Source: Haloarculaceae archaeon
GTDB taxonomy: Archaea; Halobacteriota; Halobacteria; Halobacteriales; Haloarculaceae
Direction: 5' to 3'
Assembly (NCBI GenBank): GCA_018609945.1
Contig: JAHENO010000111.1
Span: 1 to 14,095 of the forward strand
DNA length: 14,095 nt
Under the pieces are notes generated by a model. It was given only the letters and a program-made list of their open reading frames with translations. It was not told the DNA's origin and made no database searches. The first letter of the stretch is position 1. Every line of letters starts with the position of its first letter. Below are positions 6,337 to 12,897 of this stretch, in pieces. The translations under genes were made by a program, and so were the position numbers.

Positions 6337-6461
6337 ACGTTTATCCGGGAAAGGGTGGCCAGCGTCCGTATGTCCTGACCAATCACCGCGTGGCGGTCCG
6401 CAGTAGCGTGACCCGCCGCCTCGCGAGACAACTCTGTTGGCAGACTGGAGTCACCTGTTCG

Positions 6462-7274
6462 CTACACTTGCCCGACGGTCACGAAGAAGGGGACGACCTC
6501 GCGGTGGCGGTACTGCCCGTCCTGCATCTGTTCGGCGACCGTCCGACCCATCTCGCGCCAGGCCTGGCGGAGGTCGTCAAACTCCTCGGGGGTGGTTTCG
6601 CCGGCCAGCACCGTCGCCCGGTCGGAGTCGAGTCCCTCGCCGCTGGCTTTCCGCCGGGCGGCCTCCAGTGCCCGCTCGGAGTAAGGGGGTTCGACGGTAC
6701 GCTCGTGGTCGTACCGGCGCACCTCGATTCCGGAGAGGTCACACTCCTCGAAGAGCGCCCGGGCCGCACCGAGGCTCGCGTCGGTGTCGACGCCATCGAG
6801 GTACATCTCCCGGGCCCGTCTGGCCAGCGGCGCCTCGGCTTCCACGGTCGAGTCGACCCTGACGGCGCTGTTGTCCGGCTCGATGGCCGCGACCGCCCCG
6901 CTGGAGACGCGGGCGAACTCCCGGACCGTCGCTGCCGGGTCGGGAAGGTTCACCAGTAGCGCCTGGCAGACCACCAGGTCGAACGCGCCATCGGTGAACG
7001 GCAGGCGCGTCGCGTCCCCCCGGACGCGCGGGTCGGCAGTTTCCGCGAGGAGGTCCGCGTCGGCGTCGAGCGCGATCACGGTGCAGGCACACTCCTCCCG
7101 GAGGACCCGCGTCAGTTCGCCGGTTCCCGCGCCCACGTCGAGGACGCGCTCGCGGCGGTCGAGTTCCAGCGGCTCCAGGGCCGCCCGCGAGTCGTCCCAC
7201 ATGCCCTCGCGCGTCGCGGCGAGGTACTCGGCGGTGAACTCGCGCACGCCCGCCGATACGGCCGAACGCGTCAA
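6462..7274 (-). CDS. Class I SAM-dependent methyltransferase, substrate unknown
   Basis: 270 aa. Rossmann-fold methyltransferase. Motif I VLDVGAGTGEL is at 44-54, the acidic residue ending strand 2 is D70 (ALDADADLL), GDATRLPF at 86-93 is the adenine-binding turn, and FDLVVCQALLVNLPD 98-112 is motif IV. The pattern is that of UbiE/type 11 small-molecule methyltransferases. The C-terminal half (about 140-255) is helical and probably forms the substrate lid. It lies 15 nt downstream of the endonuclease IV stop, so the two are probably co-transcribed. The link to DNA repair is positional only, and nothing in the sequence identifies the acceptor. Confidence 0.88.
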   Translation of the reverse strand: MTRSAVSAGVREFTAEYLAATREGMWDDSRAALEPLELDRRERVLDVGAGTGELTRVLREECACTVIALDADADLLAETADPRVRGDATRLPFTDGAFDLVVCQALLVNLPDPAATVREFARVSSGAVAAIEPDNSAVRVDSTVEAEAPLARRAREMYLDGVDTDASLGAARALFEECDLSGIEVRRYDHERTVEPPYSERALEAARRKASGEGLDSDRATVLAGETTPEEFDDLRQAWREMGRTVAEQMQDGQYRHREVVPFFVTVGQV

Positions 7275-7289
7275 AAGACCGACGGACCG

Positions 7290-8123
7290 CTACGTCCGGA
7301 GCTCCCGCACCCGGTCGATGTTCCAGCCGAACCCTCTGCCGTCTTCGGTCGGCGTCTCGAGCACGAGCGGCACGTTCCGGATCGCCTCGTGGTTGACGAA
7401 CGCCGCCATCCCCTCCTCGCCGATGTGGCCCTCGCCGACGTGGGCGTGTTCGTCCTTGTTGGTGCCGCACTCGTGTTTGGAGTCGTTGAGGTGGACGCAG
7501 GCGAGGGTCTCGAGGCCGACCACCTCGTCGAATTCGGCGAGCGTTTCCTCGACCGCCTCGGGCGTCGAGAGATCGTAGCCCGCCGCGAACATGTGGGCCG
7601 TGTCGAGACAGACTTCGAGATCGTGGTCGGATTCGGCCAGCACCGTCGCGAGGTGGTCGAACTCGCCGCCGAGTTTGGTGCCGCTGCCCGCGTCGGATTC
7701 GACGAGGACTGTCACGCCCTCGGGGACCGTCAGTTCGTCCAGCGCGCTGGCGGCGTTCGCCAGTCCCTCCTCGACGCCCGCGCCCGTGTGTGCGCCGAGA
7801 TGGGTGTTCACGTACTCGATGTCCAGCGTCGCGGCGGCGTCGACCTCCTGCTGGAGGCTCCTGATGGACTTCGCGCGGAGGTCGTCCTTCGGCGTCGCGA
7901 GGTTGACGAGATAGGAAGCGTGGATGACCCACGGGCCGATGTCGTGGTCCGCACTCCCGTCGCGAAACCGGGTTGCGTTGTCGTCCCCGATGTTCGGCTC
8001 CTGCCAGACCTGCGGGGAATGCGAGAAGATCTGCCCGCAGTTGCCGCCGAACTCGCGCTGTTCCTCGATCGCGTTGTGGACGCCGCCGGCGATCGACGCG
8101 TGTGCTCCGACTCTGAGTGTCAT
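7290..8123 (-). CDS. nfo: Endonuclease IV (AP endonuclease)
   Basis: 277 aa, TIM-barrel. It cuts DNA 5' of abasic sites and clears blocked 3' ends in base excision repair. All nine trinuclear-zinc ligands known from E. coli Nfo have a counterpart: H68, H108, E142, D174, H177, H211, D224, H226 and E256, in the motifs IHASYLVNLA, NTHLGAH, VESDAG, CLDTAH, HLNDSK, KDEHAHVGEGHIG and LVLETP. The start MTLRVGAHASIAGG is the family N-terminus; the open frame continues upstream but is Arg-rich and antisense-like. The cupin gene ends 47 nt upstream on the same strand and the methyltransferase follows 15 nt downstream, suggesting a three-gene transcript. Confidence 0.96.
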   Translation of the reverse strand: MTLRVGAHASIAGGVHNAIEEQREFGGNCGQIFSHSPQVWQEPNIGDDNATRFRDGSADHDIGPWVIHASYLVNLATPKDDLRAKSIRSLQQEVDAAATLDIEYVNTHLGAHTGAGVEEGLANAASALDELTVPEGVTVLVESDAGSGTKLGGEFDHLATVLAESDHDLEVCLDTAHMFAAGYDLSTPEAVEETLAEFDEVVGLETLACVHLNDSKHECGTNKDEHAHVGEGHIGEEGMAAFVNHEAIRNVPLVLETPTEDGRGFGWNIDRVRELRT

Positions 8124-8170
8124 GTCGCCGCGTCGGGACCGCCGCCGCTTAGGGACTTCGTTGTCCGGTG

Positions 8171-8665
8171 CTACTCCGAATCGGTTTCCTCGCGGTCCCA
8201 GTAGGACACGTCGTCCTCGCGTCGGTAGTACCCTTCGAGGTCCCGGTTCCCGCTCCCGCCCGGCGGTGCGCCGACGTAGACGCCGAACTTCTCGGAGTCC
8301 GGGTAGACGGTCACGTCGGGGTCGTTCATCGTCGAGACTACTAGGTACGAAAGGGGTTCGTCGCTGTCGTTGACGACCCGGTGGGCGCCGCGTTCGTCGG
8401 CCGGCAGCGCGACGTAGTCCCCGGCCGACAGCGCCAGCATCTCGCCGTCGAGGCGGAGCGTACCGCTCCCGGAGCGGACGAAGATGGCCTCCTCGTTGGC
8501 CGTGTGGTAGTGGTAGGGCCAGGCCTTCTCGCCCGGCGGGAGTTCGTACAGGCTGCATCCGAGTGCCTCACCGTCGGCGGCCTCGCCGAGTTGCTTTCGT
8601 CGGATGCGCATGCCGCCCTGGTCGAGGTCCGTCCAGTCGAGGTCGCTCTCGTTGACGCGTCCCAT
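8171..8665 (-). CDS. Cupin-domain protein
   Basis: 164 aa, a single conserved beta-barrel. Cupin motif 1 is PYHYHTANEEAIFVRSGSG (50-68), giving metal ligands H52, H54 and E58/E59. Motif 2 is AGDYVALPADERGAHRVVN (81-99), giving H95. The C-terminal extension (about 115-164) is acidic, rich in Tyr and Asp, and carries PDSEKFGVY and WDREETDSE. Single-domain cupins of this kind include sugar isomerases, dioxygenases and binding proteins, and nothing picks one out. The ATG at 8665 has a TATA-like box about 27 nt upstream, so the mRNA is probably leaderless, and the gene diverges from tyrS. It probably leads the cupin-nfo-methyltransferase series. Confidence 0.92.
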   Translation of the reverse strand: MGRVNESDLDWTDLDQGGMRIRRKQLGEAADGEALGCSLYELPPGEKAWPYHYHTANEEAIFVRSGSGTLRLDGEMLALSAGDYVALPADERGAHRVVNDSDEPLSYLVVSTMNDPDVTVYPDSEKFGVYVGAPPGGSGNRDLEGYYRREDDVSYWDREETDSE

Positions 8666-8688
8666 GGTTGCCCCTGGATGCCCTGCCG

Positions 8689-8696
8689 CATAATGG
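8689..8696 (-). promoter_or_regulatory. TATA-like box of the cupin gene
   Basis: Minus-strand CCATTATG is centred about 27 nt before the ATG at 8665. Confidence 0.45.
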
Positions 8697-8730
8697 TGCA
8701 CCTCGCCCGCCCGGCAGTATCCTAGCAACA

Positions 8731-8738
8731 CATTATTG
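8731..8738 (+). promoter_or_regulatory. TATA-like box of tyrS
   Basis: CATTATTG is centred about 27 nt before the ATG at 8762. This spacing supports the ATG over the in-frame GTG at 8747. Confidence 0.5.
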
Positions 8739-8761
8739 ACAGCCAGGTGCGAACCGGGGAT

Positions 8762-9799
8762 ATGGACAGGGCCGACAGGCTGGACCTCGTCACGCGCCAC
8801 ACTGCCGAGGTCGTCACGGAAGCCGAACTGGAGTCGTTGCTCGCGGAGGGCTCGCCGTCGGCCTACATCGGGTACGCCCCGACCGGCGAGATGCACATCG
8901 GCCACTTCACGACGATGCGCAAACTCGCGGATTTCCTGCGGGCCGGCGTCGACGTCACCGTCCTCGTCGCGGACCTGCACGCCCACCTCGACGACGAGAA
9001 GAGCCCCTTCGAACTGCTGGACGCACGCTCGACCTACTACCGTATCGCCATCGAGGGGATGATCGACGCCGCCGGCGGGAACCCCGAAGAAGTCGAGTTC
9101 GTCCGCGGGACCGACTTCGAACTCGACGAAGAGTACGCGCTGGAACTGTACCGGATGCTGGCCGAGACGACCATCTCCCGGGCACAGCGCGCCGCCAGCG
9201 AGGTGGTCCGGGAAAGCGAGAGTCCCAACCTCGGCGGCCTCGTCTATCCGCTGATGCAGAGCCTCGACGTGAAGGCCCTGGAGGCCGATATTGCCTACGG
9301 CGGCATCGACCAGCGGGGCATCTACATGCTCAGCCGGGAGATCCTCCCCGACCACGGCTGGACCGAGCCGGTCTGCGTGTTCGCACCCCTGCTCGCAGGA
9401 TTGCAGGGTGGCAAACAGAGCGCCTCGGACCCCTCCTCGGCGGTGTACCTCACCGACGACGACGAGACGGTCGCGTCGAAGATCGACGACGCCTACTGTC
9501 CGATGGGCGAGACCGAGAACAACGGCGTCCTCGAGTACGTCGAGTACCTCCTCTTCCCCATTCTCGCCCACCGGGGCGAACCCTTCGTCGTCGAGCGCCC
9601 CGAGAAGTACGGCGGCGACCTCGTCTACGAGGACTACGCCGACGTGGAGGCCGATTTCCTCAGCGAGGACCTCCACCCCGCGGACCTGAAGTCGGCGGCG
9701 AGCACGTACATCTCGGAGGTCATCGCGCCCGTCCGCGAACGGTTGCTCGACCGGCCCGACCTGCTCCGCGAGGCCTACCCCGAGCGGTACGGCGACTAG
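8762..9799 (+). CDS. tyrS: Tyrosyl-tRNA synthetase, archaeal type
   Basis: 345 aa. It charges tRNA-Tyr with tyrosine. Family features by comparison with the Methanocaldococcus enzyme: Y35 at the tyrosine pocket, HIGH 45-48, LVADLHAHL 68-76, Y162 and Q166 with D169 in VYPLMQSLD, GGIDQ 180-184, and LHPADL 304-309 where D308 corresponds to the residue that reads G34 of the anticodon. The class I KMSKS loop reads KQSAS (218-222), keeping Lys and two Ser but not Met. No C-terminal S4-type domain is present, as expected for archaeal TyrRS. The GTG at 8747 would add five residues and is less likely given the TATA position. The stop is 6 nt before the Trm9-like gene, so the two share a transcript. 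The matching tRNA-Tyr is at 2067-2140. Confidence 0.95.
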   Translation: MDRADRLDLVTRHTAEVVTEAELESLLAEGSPSAYIGYAPTGEMHIGHFTTMRKLADFLRAGVDVTVLVADLHAHLDDEKSPFELLDARSTYYRIAIEGMIDAAGGNPEEVEFVRGTDFELDEEYALELYRMLAETTISRAQRAASEVVRESESPNLGGLVYPLMQSLDVKALEADIAYGGIDQRGIYMLSREILPDHGWTEPVCVFAPLLAGLQGGKQSASDPSSAVYLTDDDETVASKIDDAYCPMGETENNGVLEYVEYLLFPILAHRGEPFVVERPEKYGGDLVYEDYADVEADFLSEDLHPADLKSAASTYISEVIAPVRERLLDRPDLLREAYPERYGD

Positions 9800-9805
9800 C
9801 GGCCG

Positions 9806-10474
9806 ATGGGCGAGACCGACCCCGACGACCACCGCATGCGGGCCTGCGTCCGCGAGGTCTACGACGAGATCGCCAGCCACTTCTCGAAGACGCGTGCCAA
9901 TCCATGGCCCGAAATCGAGGCGTTTCTCGACGACGTCTCCCCCGGCGGCCTCGGACTCGACGTCGGGTGTGGCAACGGTCGCCACCTCGCACTGGTCGCC
10001 GACCGGACGGACCGCGCCCTCGGCCTCGACGCGAGCCGGGCGCTGCTCGCGGAGGCCCGGAGCCGGCTGTCGGATGTCGGAGAGGTCACACTCCTGCAGG
10101 GTGACGCGGCGGGGCTCCCGCTCGCGGCCGGGACCGTCGACGTGGGACTGTACGTGGCGACGATCCACCACCTCCCCGACCGGGCGACGCGGCGGGCCAG
10201 CGTGGACGAACTCGCGCGCGTGCTCGCGCCTGACGGGCGGGCCCTGGTGAGTGCCTGGAGCACGACCCACGACCGGTTCGACGCACCCGACGACGGGGAG
10301 GGATTCGACACGACCGTCGACTGGACGCTGCCCGACGGAAGGACTGTCCCCCGCTTTTACCACATCTACGCGCCACCGGAATTCGACGCCGACCTCGCCG
10401 CGAGTGACGTCGCCGTCGAGGAGACGTTCGTCTCCAGCGGGAACTGTTTCGCGCGCGTGCGGTCGGACGGGTGA
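9806..10474 (+). CDS. Trm9-like tRNA wobble-uridine methyltransferase
   Basis: 222 aa. Class I methyltransferase with SAM motif LDVGCGNGRHL (51-61), acidic D75 (GLDAS), GDAAGLP (99-105) and IHHLPDRATRR (120-130). Trm9/ALKBH8 hallmarks are VYDEIASHFSKTRANPWPEI (18-37), close to yeast Trm9 VYNEIAPHFSQTRYKPWP, and the C-terminal DWTLPDGRTVPRFYHIY (172-188), matching the Trm9 VPWVLP...RYYHLY segment without its long yeast insertion. Trm9 with its activator Trm112 makes the methyl ester of mcm5U at wobble U34; archaeal homologues also bind Trm112. It follows tyrS by 6 nt. The next gene downstream, read on the other strand, is tRNA-Gly(UCC), which carries mcm5U in yeast. NcsA, which thiolates U34, is 4 kb away. 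Family call is firm; the exact archaeal modification is inferred. Confidence 0.85.
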   Translation: MGETDPDDHRMRACVREVYDEIASHFSKTRANPWPEIEAFLDDVSPGGLGLDVGCGNGRHLALVADRTDRALGLDASRALLAEARSRLSDVGEVTLLQGDAAGLPLAAGTVDVGLYVATIHHLPDRATRRASVDELARVLAPDGRALVSAWSTTHDRFDAPDDGEGFDTTVDWTLPDGRTVPRFYHIYAPPEFDADLAASDVAVEETFVSSGNCFARVRSDG

Positions 10475-10546
10475 GTTCCGGGCGGAGTCACTGCTTCGCG
10501 GGGTGCGCGGAGATGAACCTCCGTGCTCGTGCGTTCTGGTGACGGA

Positions 10547-10646
10547 GTGCGCGGCCCGGGATTTGAACTCGCCGAGACGGTCCTGCTCGTCGCTACGCTC
10601 CTGCGCGGGCCGCGACTCGTCTGCTCAAATCCCGGGATCGCATACA
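10547..10646. repeat. tRNA-Gly tail unit: inverted-repeat element
   Basis: 10547-10568 is identical over 22 bases to 10787-10808, the last bases of tRNA-Gly plus one flanking base; the copies are exactly 240 bp apart and in the same orientation. An inverted partner TCAAATCCCGGG begins at 10625 and continues less exactly to about 10646. The core from GATTTGAA (10560) to TCAAATC (10631) is 72 bp, against 76 bp for the unit beside tRNA-Tyr. Both cores start CGC.GAGACG.TCC after the tRNA piece and end GCGACTC.TCT before the inverted piece. The tRNA-derived arms differ between the loci and follow the local tRNA. It is non-coding and may be an element that targets or copies tRNA 3' ends. Confidence 0.7.
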
Positions 10647-10671
10647 CCGCTTCGCGGGGTTCGGCGCGCTG

Positions 10672-10753
10672 ATACGGATTGCTGTAGTTCTGTACCGGAT
10701 CGACCGCAAGACTCCGTGCGGTCGGACCGGAAAATAGCTGCAGCAATCCGTAT
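10672..10753. repeat. 82-bp MITE-like long hairpin element
   Basis: The terminal inverted repeats ATACGGATTGCTGTAG (10672-10687) and CTGCAGCAATCCGTAT (10738-10753) match at 15 of 16 positions. Inside, CCGGATCGACCGCA (10695-10708) pairs with TGCGGTCGGACCGG (10717-10730) at 12 of 14 positions around an 8-base loop. Outside, CGGCGCG (10662-10668) and CGCGCCG (10758-10764) extend the fold. It encodes no protein. The ACGGATTGCTG terminus looks familiar from haloarchaeal intergenic repeats, but I cannot confirm a named family. A structured RNA is the alternative. Confidence 0.65.
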
Positions 10754-10787
10754 GAAACGCGCCGCTGTCCGTTTCCGTACGGAGACG

Positions 10788-10860
10788 TGCGCGGCCCGGG
10801 ATTTGAACCCGGGTTAAGGGCTTGGAAGGCCCTTGTCATAACCAGCTAGACCAGCCGCGC
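10788..10860 (-). tRNA. tRNA-Gly (anticodon UCC)
   Basis: 73 nt including discriminator A. The acceptor GCGCGGC pairs with GCCGCGC. The anticodon stem AGGGC/GCCCT encloses CTTCCAA, giving TCC. The T arm CCCGGG-TTCAAAT-CCCGGG is intact. No intron, and CCA is not encoded. U34 at the wobble position makes it a possible substrate of the Trm9-like protein encoded next door. Confidence 0.96.
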
Positions 10861-10887
10861 TCACGGTCACAGTCTCGCGCGCGACGG

Positions 10888-10893
10888 CTTAAG
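10888..10893 (-). promoter_or_regulatory. TATA-like box of tRNA-Gly
   Basis: CTTAAG about 30 nt before the tRNA 5' end, the same core and spacing as for tRNA-Tyr. Confidence 0.45.
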
Positions 10894-10990
10894 GCCTATT
10901 GATTCCGCCCTGGGATCGCGGTTCTCCCGGCCGCAGCCGATCTCCGCCACGGTCGGCACGAAACCGCCAAAGGAAACATGACCGTCAGAA

Positions 10991-11000
10991 CGAAAAATCA
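10991..11000 (-). terminator. Possible T-run terminator of the small membrane protein gene
   Basis: Minus-strand TGATTTTTCG lies about 90 nt past the stop at 11091. It is flanked by a direct repeat GACCGTCAGA (10980-10989 and 11012-11021). Weak evidence. Confidence 0.3.
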
Positions 11001-11090
11001 CGAGAACTCGCGACCGTCAGACGCGATCAGGAGTGCCACATTTCGACCCGGGTGGTCCCGTACTCGCTGCTGTGCAGACTGGACCGGCGC

Positions 11091-11501
11091 TCACCGCTCT
11101 ACGCGCTCGTAGACGTCGGAGGTGATGTACGCGTCGTCCTCCTCGGTGTCGTAGATCCGGAGCCGGTCACCCCTGACGCGTGCCGCTATCTGTGGTTCGT
11201 TCTCGTGGTCGGTCGTCCGGGCCGAGCGGGGACCGGCGGGGCCGCTTTCCAGGCGTGCCTGCCCGCTCGGTCGGATCGCCACCGCTTCCCGGGATCGGTC
11301 TCTCTTTGCGCCCCCGTCAGATCGCTGCTTCTCGCGCGCGCCCTGCTCGGCCGGGAGGAACGCCCCCGCGACGGCGCTGAGGAGACGCGCCGCGAGAAGG
11401 GTGACCGCTCCCACCAACCACTGTCGCACACCCTGCCCATCCCGCTCCCGAGAGGGATCACTCCCCTCGTCGGTTCGGCCTTCCGTGAGTGTGGGACCCA
11501 T
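11091..11501 (-). CDS. Small single-helix membrane protein, function unknown
   Basis: 136 aa. One hydrophobic helix at about 28-49 (QWLVGAVTLLAARLLSAVAG), an N-terminal polar acidic stretch, a charged Arg/Ser/Gly-rich middle (55-105) that looks disordered, and an ordered C-terminus RLRIYDTEEDDAYITSD (113-129). This end resembles the VYDEDDADAW..SD-type tails of small haloarchaeal membrane proteins, but I cannot name a family. The ATG at 11501 is chosen over one 24 nt upstream because a TATA-like GTTTAGTG is centred about 26 nt before it and the extra residues are not acidic. The gene stands alone. The low-complexity middle lowers confidence slightly. Confidence 0.7.
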   Translation of the reverse strand: MGPTLTEGRTDEGSDPSRERDGQGVRQWLVGAVTLLAARLLSAVAGAFLPAEQGAREKQRSDGGAKRDRSREAVAIRPSGQARLESGPAGPRSARTTDHENEPQIAARVRGDRLRIYDTEEDDAYITSDVYERVER

Positions 11502-11522
11502 ACACACACATAGCGACTGTCG

Positions 11523-11531
11523 CACTAAACC
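11523..11531 (-). promoter_or_regulatory. TATA-like box of the small membrane protein gene
   Basis: Minus-strand GGTTTAGTG is centred about 26 nt before the ATG at 11501. Nearby CATACACACA (11499-11508) is met by an inverted TGTGTATG (11562-11569), so this gap may hold an operator. Confidence 0.4.
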
Positions 11532-11671
11532 GTTGTGTGTTGCCGGACAGACACGTCTGCGTGTGTATGTTTCATCTCACAGGTCAGCGACGAAATTCCG
11601 GACAGCGCCGCGGGCAATCAGGACCACATCTCGCGGGTCGACGACTGGCGGGACGCCCTCGAGCAGGACGA

Positions 11672-12346
11672 CTACTGCACCAGGTCCGGGAGGTCCCGCA
11701 GCGACGCGAGCACGTGATCGGGCGCCGGCCCGTCTTCCTCGGCGCCCGCGCCCGTCGCCAGCAGGGCAGCGCGAACCCCGGCGCGTTTCGCACCGGCCAC
11801 GTCCGAGGCGACGGAGTTGCCGACGTGGAGGGCCTGCGCCGGAGTCACGCCGAGCGTCTCGAGGGCCGCATGGAACGGGTCGGACGCGGGCTTTGCCGGC
11901 GCGTCGTAGCCGCCGTGGACGACCGTCTCGAAGTACTCGTCGAACCCGAGCGTGTCGAGTTTCTGTGATTGCATCTCCGGGGCGCCGTTGGTGACCGCCC
12001 CGATAGAGACGGTTCCCTGGAGGCGGTCCAGCACCTCGCGGGCGCCCGGTAGCGGCCGGACGTTCGTGTGGTCGCGCGCGTCGGCGTACGCCCGGGCGAC
12101 CTGCCGGGCCAGGTCCGGGTCCCGGCCCCGGTCGCGGGCGATGGCGACGAAACACCGCTCGCGCAGGTCCGCGACGCCCTCGCTGTCGTCCGCGAAGTCG
12201 TTGTAGCGGGTGACGTACTCCCGGTGGGTGAAGAAGGACTCGACGCCAGCCCGCTCGAAGGCGAGCGCGAGCATCTCCTCGGTCGAGCGCCGGTACTCAC
12301 AGAGGGTGTCGTCGACGTCGAACAGGACCGCTCTGACGGGCGCCAT
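11672..12346 (-). CDS. HAD-superfamily hydrolase (subfamily IA type)
   Basis: 224 aa. Phosphatase-type HAD fold. Motif I is FDVDDT (9-14) with nucleophile D10 and acid/base D12. Motif II is T119-N120 (GAVTNGA), motif III K152 (PAKPASDPF), motif IV GNSVASDVAGAKRAG (176-190) with D182. A helical cap lies between motifs I and II (about 16-95), as in the phosphoglycolate phosphatase/haloacid dehalogenase group. The substrate is unknown. It begins 49 nt after the stop of the gene at 12396 on the same strand, but a TATA-like box about 28 nt before its ATG suggests its own promoter. Confidence 0.92.
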   Translation of the reverse strand: MAPVRAVLFDVDDTLCEYRRSTEEMLALAFERAGVESFFTHREYVTRYNDFADDSEGVADLRERCFVAIARDRGRDPDLARQVARAYADARDHTNVRPLPGAREVLDRLQGTVSIGAVTNGAPEMQSQKLDTLGFDEYFETVVHGGYDAPAKPASDPFHAALETLGVTPAQALHVGNSVASDVAGAKRAGVRAALLATGAGAEEDGPAPDHVLASLRDLPDLVQ

Positions 12347-12370
12347 CCACTGGCGAGAGGGCCCGAATCG

Positions 12371-12378
12371 GCAAAAGG
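12371..12378 (-). promoter_or_regulatory. TATA-like box of the HAD gene
   Basis: Minus-strand CCTTTTGC is centred about 28 nt before the ATG at 12346. Confidence 0.35.
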
Positions 12379-12395
12379 TCGCCGCTCTCGCGCCG

Positions 12396-12896
12396 TCACT
12401 CACTCGCAGCGGATTCGCTGACGGTGTAGGCGCCGTCCTGCTCCGCGAAGACCCCGACGACGACGCCCCACGCGAGCAGGGTCTCGATCCGGTCCTGCCA
12501 CTCGGTCTCCCAGGCGGGTTCGCGGTCGCGCTCCCAGCGGGGGACAATCTCCCGGATTTGCTCGAAGACCGCGCCGGGGGAGAGGGGATCGTCGGCTGTC
12601 CGGAGCGCATCGTACATCTCGCGTGTCCCGAAGACGTGATTCAGGAAGTTCTCGCGGAGGGTCGCGCGGTCTGGCGGGTCGCGGACGCGGTAGAAGCCGC
12701 GGTCGGTCTCGGCGGCGAGTCCCAGCGCCTGCAGGAAGGTGATCCACTCGCGGGCGTTCTCGCGGGACGGGACCGGGGTCCGGTCGCGCACGCGGGTACA
12801 GCAGTCCTCGACGCTGCCCGGCACCAGCGGCAGCGCCTCGTGGGTCCCGAAGAGCAGGTCTTCGTCGGCGGGTTCGGGGGCGACCTTGTATCGCAT
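12396..12896 (-). CDS. Conserved haloarchaeal-type protein, possible tandem winged helix
   Basis: 166 aa; no characterised family recognised. Residues 46-71 (ENAREWITFLQALGLAAETD then GFYRV) look like the second half of a winged-helix domain, with the W.TFLQALGL helix and a beta wing. A second similar pattern lies at 134-159 (QDRIETLLAWGVVVGVFAEQ then AYTV). Middle helices (80-125) include FLNHVFGTREMYDAL. There is no signal peptide or membrane segment, so it is cytosolic. The ATG is one base from the mch stop, so the pair is almost certainly co-translated. A regulatory or partner role for mch would fit but is not shown. Confidence 0.85.
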   Translation of the reverse strand: MRYKVAPEPADEDLLFGTHEALPLVPGSVEDCCTRVRDRTPVPSRENAREWITFLQALGLAAETDRGFYRVRDPPDRATLRENFLNHVFGTREMYDALRTADDPLSPGAVFEQIREIVPRWERDREPAWETEWQDRIETLLAWGVVVGVFAEQDGAYTVSESAASE

Positions 12897-12897
12897 C

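Larger units (their letters stand above)
10475..10787. other. Gene-free, repeat-rich gap between Trm9-like gene and tRNA-Gly
   Basis: I see no credible coding frame in these 313 bases. It holds a perfect direct repeat of the tRNA-Gly 3' end, an inverted partner of it, an 82-bp hairpin element, and a 14-base direct repeat AC(T/C)GCTTCGCGGGGT at 10490-10503 and 10646-10659. A palindrome TCCGTACGGA lies just past the tRNA 3' end, inside 10774-10783. The individual repeats are listed separately. Confidence 0.7.

Noticed and set aside
8666..10363. The upstream part of a 730-codon minus-strand frame that ends in the cupin
   Set aside because: The cupin starts at 8665 behind its own TATA-like box. 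Everything upstream is antisense to tyrS and the Trm9-like gene.
10899..11513. A 204-codon plus-strand frame
   Set aside because: It is Arg/Ser/Pro-rich and antisense to the small membrane protein, whose acidic tail and promoter spacing are more convincing.
11489..11968. A 159-codon plus-strand frame starting near the GT-rich repeats
   Set aside because: It overlaps the HAD hydrolase antisense, and the HAD motifs I-IV on the other strand are complete.
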